Origin: Spirochaetia bacterium UBA2205 | Lineage (GTDB): Bacteria; Spirochaetota; UBA4802; UB4802 | DNA: 45,614 nucleotides | Assembly: GCA_002328585.1 (NCBI GenBank) | Contig: DCUV01000014.1 | Coordinates: 126,845-172,458, forward strand | Reading direction: 5' to 3' | Shown: positions 42,938 through 45,614 of the stretch, piece after piece | Layout: each line of letters begins with the position of its first letter | Numbering within the stretch: the stretch's first letter is position 1 | The notes under the pieces: model-generated | Databases searched by the model: none | What the model was told of the DNA's origin: nothing | What the model saw: only the letters and a program-made list of their open reading frames with translations | Translations under genes and position numbers: made by a program

Positions 42938-43264
42938 TTTTTCTTTTACTTCATCAATTGAGTTCAGGATTGAAAAATAATCAAGCACATGGGTTATCTT
43001 GAAAAGCGTTTTAATGGAAGGAGCAACATTAAGAAAATGTAGTTTGCAATTATTTTCCTGCAAGTTCTGGTGAATCTTTACCAGAGTACCTAATGAAAAG
43101 CTGTTTATATATTGAATATGATTACAATCAAGTATTATATCAGTTATAGTTTTGTTATAATTATTTTTAACAGCCAATTCTATATCTTCAGAATTTTCAC
43201 GTATAATATCTTCATGAGGAGTTATAACAAGTATTGAATCATATTTTATAGTATCAATAAACAT
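42929..43264 (-). CDS. STAS-domain anti-anti-sigma factor-like protein
   Basis: 111 residues, a single STAS domain (SILVITPHEDIIRENSEDIE, ITDIILDCNHIQYINSFSLG, CKLHFLNVAPSIKTLFKITH). The phosphorylation loop reads IQYINSFSLGTL: the Ser equivalent to SpoIIAA Ser58 is kept (Ser55), while the canonical D-S-S-G is changed to N-S-F-S. It could be phosphorylated by an RsbW-like kinase and dephosphorylated by a SpoIIE-type phosphatase, both present elsewhere in the window. The ribosome site is weak. It follows the OmpL47-like gene on the same strand past a hairpin. Confidence 0.85.
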   Translation of the reverse strand: MFIDTIKYDSILVITPHEDIIRENSEDIELAVKNNYNKTITDIILDCNHIQYINSFSLGTLVKIHQNLQENNCKLHFLNVAPSIKTLFKITHVLDYFSILNSIDEVKEKSK

Positions 43265-43286
43265 AGTTCAGTGCCTGAATATAAAT

Positions 43287-43319
43287 GCAACACCACAGTG
43301 CTGTGCACCATGGTGTTGC
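43287..43319 (-). terminator. Hairpin between the OmpL47-like gene and the STAS gene
   Basis: The arms GCAACACCA and TGGTGTTGC are perfect 9-bp complements with a 15-base loop. Leftward it continues CATTTATATT, a weak T tract, so termination may be partial and allow some STAS expression. Confidence 0.5.
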
Positions 43320-43329
43320 TGTAATCATA

Positions 43330-44367
43330 TTATTCAACAGATTTAATTAATGTTTCTGGTGCAATGACATCAACAAATACTGATAATACAGCAGTTGAAG
43401 ATACATTGCCTACTTTATCAATGGCTTTTGCTTCGATCATGTGTTCGCCATTGGTATCAAACTTGATTGTTCCTGTATATGCTTTAAATTCGCCCTTGCC
43501 GTCCATACGCACAAGTATTGAAGAAAGTCCAGATTCTGTATCGCTTGCAGAAACTGTGTAGTTGTAATCAACTGTTGCAACCTTTTTGCCATCTTTTTCT
43601 AAAAATTCTTTATCAGCACGTATCTCTACCAGAGGTGCTTTGTTATCAACGTATACTGCAACATTGCCATCGGTTAAATCAATGGGATTGCCATTTTCAT
43701 CCTTTGCAGTCATGACAAATTTCTCAGTATAATTGGCAACATTATCAGTAGCTTTGATACTCAGCGTAATAGCGCCTTCAACCGGAATGGTAAACGCGGT
43801 AAGGTAAGGCTGATAGCTGGTTTTATCAAAGCTATATTCCAGTGACTGTACACCTGATAGAGCATCTTTTGCATCAATGGTAAAGGTAAAGTTTTTAGAT
43901 GCATACAGCTTGTCACCCGATTTAATAACCGGTGCAGAAACAGCTACATTAACTACCGGCGATGTGTTGTCAACGATCACTTTAAAAGTTTTAATATCTT
44001 CCTTATTACCAACCTTATCAATACTGTAATATGAAATGGCGTGCTTCCCTTCATCATAAATGGTAAAAGGCTCTCTATATTCAAGCTCACTGCCGTCATC
44101 CAATTTATACAATATCTTATCAGTGGCAATATTGTCTTTGGCAATCAGTTCAAATTTAACCTTTGAATTTACAAAGGTGTTAACGCCATTATTAAACGAT
44201 ACAGCTTTAAGGGCTGCTGTAACTATTTCTTCCTTTTGTACTTCAGGAGAAACAGGGCTCTGTACATCGGGCTGTATAACATTTTCTTCTGTTGCCTGTT
44301 GAGAAAATGTTACCGTTGAAAAGATCATGATAATGGGTAATAGCAATATGAGATATTTAATCTTCAT
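43330..44367 (-). CDS. Secreted OmpL47-type Ig-like repeat protein
   Basis: 345 residues: a signal peptide (KYLILLLPIIMIFSTVTFSQ), a Pro/Gln/Glu linker (25-48), then three Ig-like units with the recurring D(K/N)VGN and D..SG signatures (IAKDNIATDKILYKLDDG, YYSIDKVGNKEDIKTFKVIV; DAKDALSGVQSLEYSFDKTS, IKATDNVANYTEKFVM; SASDTESGLSSILVRMDGKG, AKAIDKVGNVSSTAVLSVFV). This repeat is the one named for Leptospira OmpL47. AAGGAGG before ATG 44367 is strong. It is probably a periplasmic or surface structural protein. It ends right after the third repeat. Confidence 0.9.
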   Translation of the reverse strand: MKIKYLILLLPIIMIFSTVTFSQQATEENVIQPDVQSPVSPEVQKEEIVTAALKAVSFNNGVNTFVNSKVKFELIAKDNIATDKILYKLDDGSELEYREPFTIYDEGKHAISYYSIDKVGNKEDIKTFKVIVDNTSPVVNVAVSAPVIKSGDKLYASKNFTFTIDAKDALSGVQSLEYSFDKTSYQPYLTAFTIPVEGAITLSIKATDNVANYTEKFVMTAKDENGNPIDLTDGNVAVYVDNKAPLVEIRADKEFLEKDGKKVATVDYNYTVSASDTESGLSSILVRMDGKGEFKAYTGTIKFDTNGEHMIEAKAIDKVGNVSSTAVLSVFVDVIAPETLIKSVE

Positions 44368-44402
44368 ATAACCTCCTTTTTGGTTAATAATCTTATTGTG
44401 TT

Positions 44403-44457
44403 TTTACGAATGTCGTAAAGATAAATAAATCTATCCATTTGCACAATAGTTTGTCAA
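44403..44457 (-). promoter_or_regulatory. Promoter and palindromic operator of the OmpL47-like gene
   Basis: On the minus strand TTGACA (44457-44452), an 18-bp spacer and TAGATT (44433-44428). Directly past the expected start is the perfect palindrome TTTACGA-ATG-TCGTAAA (44403-44419), a likely repressor site or 5' hairpin. Confidence 0.55.
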
Positions 44458-44465
44458 ATGAATTT

Positions 44466-44876
44466 TTAGTTATTTAAATAATTATTTGCAGTGTTCAGTA
44501 TTGTACGAATTATCTGTGAATAGTTATTATTGCCAGGTATTGAAGGAGAATATTCTATTTTGCATTGTTGGCGATAGCTCCCGTTAGTAATTGTCAGCAT
44601 ATAGTAATTCCCCTGCATATAGCTATCCCTGCAATGCCATATCCCCAGCGAGTTCAATTGTTTAACAATGGTAGCATACTCATTGATAGCGATTGTTCTT
44701 TTTTTCCGTAAAAATTGGGGGTTATTGGTTGCAATATAAGCTTTTGATTGTGAACGAGCCAGTGTTATAAACCATTCTTGATGATAAAACGGTTGTGGAT
44801 GGTACGACAGCGTTATTGAAAAATCAGATGTTGGTTGCAAAAATAATAATGCGATGATGTAAATGCTTTTAATCAT
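44466..44876 (-). CDS. Small exported protein of unknown function
   Basis: 136 residues with a probable signal peptide (KSIYIIALLFLQPTSDFS). The rest is a mixed alpha/beta domain (QEWFITLARSQSKAYIATNN, INEYATIVKQLNSLGIWHC, YYMLTITNGSYRQQCKIEYS) with two Cys that could form a disulfide. There is no known motif. It starts 10 bases after the NUDIX gene, so the two are probably co-transcribed. The ribosome site is weak. Product and role are unknown. Confidence 0.7.
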   Translation of the reverse strand: MIKSIYIIALLFLQPTSDFSITLSYHPQPFYHQEWFITLARSQSKAYIATNNPQFLRKKRTIAINEYATIVKQLNSLGIWHCRDSYMQGNYYMLTITNGSYRQQCKIEYSPSIPGNNNYSQIIRTILNTANNYLNN

Positions 44877-44885
44877 TGCCAGTTC

Positions 44886-45455
44886 TTAATAGATGACTAT
44901 ATCTTCCTTTGGGAAAGAGCAATAGGGCGACATAAAAAAAAGAAGCAGTGCTGTAACAATGATTGAATGATTGATAGCGCCATTTTTCATATTGTTGATT
45001 ACCTCACCCGTTTGTAATGTTACTATTTCAATATCCTCTGCAAGGTCAAGTGACTGATTGGCAACCTTGTGTGCATCCAGTGCACAATAAAAATAGATAT
45101 AGTTGTTCATAATAGCAGGATTAGCAGCCAGTTTTTTTAAAAGTATAAATGTTTCAGCTTTATAGCCTGTCTCTTCCAGCAATTCACGACTTGCTGCCTG
45201 CAATGGATCTTCGCCCGGGTCAATAAGACCTGCAACAGTTTCAATGGTGTATTCATCCGTGCCAAGCCTGTGCTGTTTTACCAGTATTACATTGCCGTTT
45301 TTGTCTACAGCAACAATATTTACCCAGTCAGGATTGTTTAAAATATAAAAATCGTGCTTTATTTTTTTTTGGGGATGATAGCATGCAAGCTTTTCAACAG
45401 AAAAAACTGCTTGTTTGCTAACAGTATCTCTATCTTCTATTAACCATTTATGCAT
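44886..45455 (-). CDS. NUDIX hydrolase, ADP-ribose pyrophosphatase-like
   Basis: 189 residues. A full Nudix box runs from Gly76 to Tyr98 (GLIDPGEDPLQAASRELLEE, then TGY), matching GX5EX7REUXEEXGU with all metal-binding Glu. The N-terminal beta-strand region (DFYILNNPDWVNIVAVDKNG, VILVKQHRLGTDEYTIE) is of the NudF/ADP-ribose type, which cleaves ADP-ribose or related nucleoside diphosphate sugars in the cytoplasm. The exact substrate is uncertain. The C-terminus has a hydrophobic stretch (IIVTALLLFFM), part of a helix or possibly membrane contact. The start at 45455 lacks a strong ribosome site. Confidence 0.9.
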   Translation of the reverse strand: MHKWLIEDRDTVSKQAVFSVEKLACYHPQKKIKHDFYILNNPDWVNIVAVDKNGNVILVKQHRLGTDEYTIETVAGLIDPGEDPLQAASRELLEETGYKAETFILLKKLAANPAIMNNYIYFYCALDAHKVANQSLDLAEDIEIVTLQTGEVINNMKNGAINHSIIVTALLLFFMSPYCSFPKEDIVIY

Positions 45456-45614
45456 ATACCGTACTGCCTAAAATATAGATTCAAATTTAATTTTATTATT
45501 GCAAAAGCATAAATGATATTCAATAGTCAGCTAAACTGTTTAGTACCAGGTATCATGTCAATTATGCATCTGCACTCTGTGTCGAGATAATACTGTGAGC
45601 TAAAAATGTCAAAA

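Overview
The window is AT-rich, gene-dense bacterial chromosome. Signs of a diderm, probably a spirochaete (Leptospira-like side of Spirochaetota), are a Loa22-like OmpA lipoprotein, an OmpL47-type Ig-like surface/periplasmic protein, a PlsB-type acyltransferase, a bactofilin next to a LysM/M23 peptidase, a SpoIIE phosphatase with a receptor-like 7TM module, and a tRNA-Pro with no encoded CCA. The phylum is an inference from gene content, not a proof. There is no phage, transposon or CRISPR array. The only mobile-looking DNA is a set of short palindromic dispersed repeats.

Layout. 1-5.7 kb: a membrane-anchored unknown, hisF, a polyprenyl diphosphate synthase, two tandem TetR regulators and serine acetyltransferase. 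5.7-10.8 kb: a GH43/32-like propeller protein, a SpoIIE phosphatase receptor, a 35-residue membrane protein with its own sigma-54 promoter and terminator, a small secreted protein and an OmpA lipoprotein. 10.9-18 kb: rsgA overlapping an MlaF-like ABC ATPase, ilvE, a truncated HEPN-type gene, a hybrid histidine kinase, an MshEN-like mini-protein and glpK. 18.3-20.6 kb: a NeuB-type synthase, a decayed nucleotidyltransferase with its small partner, a secreted unknown, and an isolated CIRCE heat-shock promoter that seems to make only a ~75-nt RNA. 20.6-28.6 kb: an IclR regulator with an operator cluster facing a catabolic block of two BcrC/BcrB-like dehydratase/reductase subunits, an acyl-CoA ligase and a sialidase-like membrane protein. 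28.6-33.5 kb: a small membrane protein, an RsbW-like kinase, tRNA-Pro, plsB and an outer-membrane barrel protein. 34-42.9 kb: two acidic cytoplasmic proteins (the second with GAF domains and a degenerate GGDEF), a LysM-M23 peptidase, then a run with a helical protein, bactofilin, pdxA, a 4-TM protein and a TPR protein. 42.9-45.5 kb (minus strand): a STAS protein, the OmpL47-like protein, a secreted unknown and a NUDIX hydrolase.

How parts may work together. Phosphatase (6870-8852), anti-sigma-type kinase (28964-29374) and STAS antagonist (42929-43264) are the three classes of a partner-switching pathway, though scattered. IclR plus face-to-face promoters probably controls the acyl-CoA block, whose ATP-dependent activator is not in the window. 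Bactofilin and the M23 peptidase form a known cell-shape association.

Best candidates for something new: (1) the CIRCE-controlled short transcript at 20496-20605, (2) the sigma-54-driven small membrane protein at 8900-9260, (3) an over-represented octamer ACTATCGC (16 copies on both strands, about one expected) that may be a genome-wide DNA signal, and (4) a minus-strand structured RNA candidate at about 10010-10130.
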